Below, piece by piece: positions 63,101 through 64,000 of a DNA stretch of 64,000 nt. A program made the position numbers and the translations under genes. The notes beneath the pieces were generated by a model that was given only the letters and a program-made list of their open reading frames with translations, searched no databases and had not been told where the DNA came from. Source of the DNA: Flavobacterium foetidum (GTDB lineage: Bacteria; Bacteroidota; Bacteroidia; Flavobacteriales; Flavobacteriaceae); NCBI RefSeq assembly GCF_004634245.1, contig NZ_SJTF01000020.1:1-64000 (forward strand), in the 5' to 3' direction. Each line of letters opens with the position of its first letter. Position 1 is the stretch's first letter.

Positions 63101-63290
63101 TGACGGAGGAATTTCTAAAAAGAATATCCATTCCAGCGACATCACTCCTAGAAATGAAGTAGTTGTTTGTGTTGACTTGACCCAACGCGGATTAGGAGGA
63201 GACAACAGCTGGGGATTACCGCCTCATGAACAATATCAATTAACCAAAAGTGAGTATAGCTACGGATTTGTGATTAAACCAATTTTTTGA
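60156..63290 (+). CDS. GH2 beta-galactosidase (LacZ type, exported)
   Basis: This 1044-residue protein has a signal peptide (VGISAQEK). Domain order is sugar-binding jelly roll (~35-230), Ig-like domain (~235-340), TIM barrel (~345-640), a further beta domain, and the C-terminal Bgal_small_N domain (~755-1044, FWRAPTDNDIGNKMQI). The catalytic acid/base is Glu487 in IWSLGNES and the nucleophile Glu551 in YIMCEYSHAMG. It should remove beta-linked galactose (or a related hexose) in the periplasm. It belongs to the glycan locus, downstream of the inositol oxygenase. Confidence 0.95.
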   Translation: MQKTKIFFISLLLFFSVGISAQEKDRNDWENPQVFQINREPARAAFLPYADETSAIMDKYENSPWYFSLNGTWKFSWSPTPDERPKDFYKTDFSTLHWKDLQVPSNWELNGYGVPIYTNITYPFEKNPPFINHWDNPVGSYKKDFVLPENWKNRHVFLHFEAGTSAMYIWVNGEKVGYTENTKSPAEFDISKYLKPGKNNLAVEVYRWSDGSYLEDQDMWRLSGIDRNVYLYSTENVRISDFFAKPDLDAKYKNGSLNVDVSLKNLTSKAVNNQKLVAKLVDASGKNVFSKEFNVNFEASKIQNINFSQSVSSPKLWSSETPNLYTLLLTLKNQKGEIVETVGTQIGFRKVELKGGQLLVNGVRLMVHGVNIHEHNPVTGHYQDEATMMKDIKMMKQLNINSVRCSHYPNNILWVKLCNKYGLFLVDEANIESHGMGVEGQPLMWMNPKTNPGHLPEWREAHLDRIYSLVERDKNMPSVIIWSLGNESANGPVFHEAYKWIKKRDNSRLVQFEQAKENENTDIVCPMYPTIEYMKEYAGRKEVTRPYIMCEYSHAMGNSSGNFQEYWDIIRGSKNMQGGFIWDWVDQGFERTDEAGRKYWAYGGDMGSQNYLNDENFCHNGLVYADRTPHPGAFEVKKVYQDILFKAVDIKNAVIEINNDFGFTNLNKYNFRYEVLENGKVIKEGTINVVLNPKTKKQFKLDLPKIESKEGTEYLLNVFANTKEGSELLPKNFEIAKEQFVIEDSKYFEKSEKESNAKVQEEKDHFVLTSENVTVKISKATGLISYYSLKGEEYFKQYPEPNFWRAPTDNDIGNKMQIRTNVWRTAGKNTSLESIQQTEENGKKYIISKLKLNDVASDYIIKYALGNNGDLEIQVTYKKGANPVPELPRFGMIFTLKNTLENLDYYGRGPLENYPDRKTASFKGIYTSKVADQYVPYTRPQENGYKTDIRWFKLSSNSGNGLEIKGLQPLGISTLNNYPSDFDGGISKKNIHSSDITPRNEVVVCVDLTQRGLGGDNSWGLPPHEQYQLTKSEYSYGFVIKPIF

Positions 63291-63430
63291 CAGTAATCAG
63301 TGTTCAGTTTTTTAGTGTTCAGTTTATTATCAGTACCCAACAAAAAACGGTACTGATCACTAAAAGTCTGATCACTGACCACTAAAAACCTGACCACCGA
63401 CCACTAACTATTGACCACTGAATACTAAAT
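63291..63430. repeat. Inverted low-complexity repeat of CAGT/TGACCACTAA words
   Basis: The left end reads AGTAATCAGTGTTCAGTTTTTTAGTG and the right end contains several CTGACCACT/ACTAAAAA words that are roughly its reverse complement. The centre has CAGTACC..GGTACTG. It can fold as a long imperfect hairpin and may act as a weak terminator or spacer. Confidence 0.65.
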
Positions 63431-63433
63431 AAA

Positions 63434-64000
63434 ATGAGTAACCCTACAAATGGAAGACTAATCTCTTTAGATGTGCTTCGCGGATTTGTTATGTTTTGGA
63501 TTATGAGCGGCGAACATATTATTCATGCTCTAGCCAAAGCAGCACCAATTCCTGTTTTTATCTGGATGTCTTCGCAACTGCATCATGCGGAATGGAACGG
63601 AATTACATTTTATGACATGATTTTTCCTGTCTTTCTATTTGTTGCCGGAGTTTCGATGCCTTTCTCTTTCGAAAAGAAAATGAGTTTGGCAGGAGTAAAA
63701 ACACCACAGGAATTACCTTCAAACGAGAAGCGTAAAATCTATTTATCGATGCTAAGAAGAACCTGTATTTTACTGGTTCTAGGTTTTATAGTAAATGGTT
63801 TATTGAGATTCGACGGATTGGATCAAACGCGTTTTGCAAGTGTTTTGGGAAGAATTGGATTGGCTTGGTTTTTTGCCGGAATCATCTATTTGAATTTTGA
63901 TTTCAAGAAACAATTAATCTGGTTTTTCGGAATTTTGATTGGCTATTACATTGCCATGAAATGGATTCCAGTTCCCGATTTTGGAGCAGGAGTTTTAACC
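63434..64000 (+). CDS. Membrane acyltransferase, DUF5009/HGSNAT-like (partial, runs off right edge)
   Basis: 189 residues are visible before the window ends. It opens NGRLISLDVLRGFVMFWIMS, the typical first helix of DUF5009 and heparan-alpha-glucosaminide N-acetyltransferase-like proteins. At least four more TM segments follow (MIFPVFLFVAGVSMPFSF; TCILLVLGFIVNGLLRF; LGRIGLAWFFAGIIYLNF; QLIWFFGILIGYYIAMKW). Human HGSNAT acetylates terminal alpha-GlcN so that NAGLU, the GH89 enzyme, can cut it. The same pair, GH89 plus this family, occurs in this locus, and the same role is proposed. The rest of the protein is outside the window. Confidence 0.88.
   Translation, partial: MSNPTNGRLISLDVLRGFVMFWIMSGEHIIHALAKAAPIPVFIWMSSQLHHAEWNGITFYDMIFPVFLFVAGVSMPFSFEKKMSLAGVKTPQELPSNEKRKIYLSMLRRTCILLVLGFIVNGLLRFDGLDQTRFASVLGRIGLAWFFAGIIYLNFDFKKQLIWFFGILIGYYIAMKWIPVPDFGAGVLT

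Overview
The window looks like a chromosomal segment of a Flavobacterium-type Bacteroidetes. It is AT-rich, with very A/T-rich intergenic DNA. Promoter -7 boxes fit TAnnTTTG, there are many lipoproteins and TonB-dependent receptors, it carries a FecI/FecR pair, a SusC/SusD pair and a hybrid two-component regulator, and it has several families of short palindromic intergenic repeats. No rRNA, tRNA, CRISPR array, prophage or complete insertion sequence was seen.

Layout. 1-560: tandem array of about 130 bp palindromic units. 0.56-7.2 kb (minus strand): Crp-like regulator and a tripartite RND efflux system (adaptor, pump, outer-membrane factor). 8.1-9.2 kb: a small low-complexity lipoprotein and an NAD(P)-binding oxidoreductase. 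9.5-14.7 kb: ECF sigma factor, an 81-residue protein, FecR-type anti-sigma, an STN-domain TonB receptor and a DUF4249 lipoprotein, which together form a trans-envelope signalling and uptake unit. 15.5-19.5 kb: fructokinase-like PfkB kinase, heme oxygenase and bacteriophytochrome histidine kinase. 19.6-26.3 kb (minus strand): a heme-uptake operon with a TonB receptor, two HmuY-family lipoproteins, a third divergent HmuY-like protein and two lipoproteins with repeat/TIG-like folds. 26.6-31.4 kb (minus strand): a stress cluster (SRPBCC protein, DUF72, ferritin-like DUF892, large-subunit catalase, hydrophilic 64-residue protein). 31.8-35.2 kb: egtD, egtB and a PLP C-S lyase, a compact ergothioneine cluster. 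35.3-38.3 kb: three unrecognised small genes and an LLM flavin oxidoreductase. 38.7-64 kb: a large glycan-utilisation locus.

The glycan locus contains GH89 alpha-N-acetylglucosaminidase, SusC, SusD, two GH92 alpha-mannosidases, a small secreted protein, a DUF4861 protein, a calcineurin-type phosphoesterase, a hybrid two-component regulator, myo-inositol oxygenase, a GH2 beta-galactosidase and, running off the right edge, a membrane acyltransferase of the DUF5009/HGSNAT type. These activities match the chemistry of an inositol-linked mannose/glucosamine glycan such as a GPI-anchor core or a glycosyl-inositol-phospholipid. The acyltransferase would N-acetylate alpha-GlcN, GH89 would remove it, and the oxygenase would consume the released inositol. 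This is an inference, but it can be tested.

The strongest new signal is regulatory. GH89, susC and the inositol oxygenase gene, spread over 20 kb, share an identically spaced promoter: RTCYAT, TTTNTGA, a second RTCCAT exactly 21 bp after the first, then a -7 box exactly 22 nt after the second half-site. This is a candidate operator for the hybrid two-component regulator encoded in the same locus. A second clear finding is a pair of 193 bp non-coding elements in opposite orientation, with terminal inverted repeats and 8-9 bp target duplications. Two further copies carry only the 133-134 bp core.
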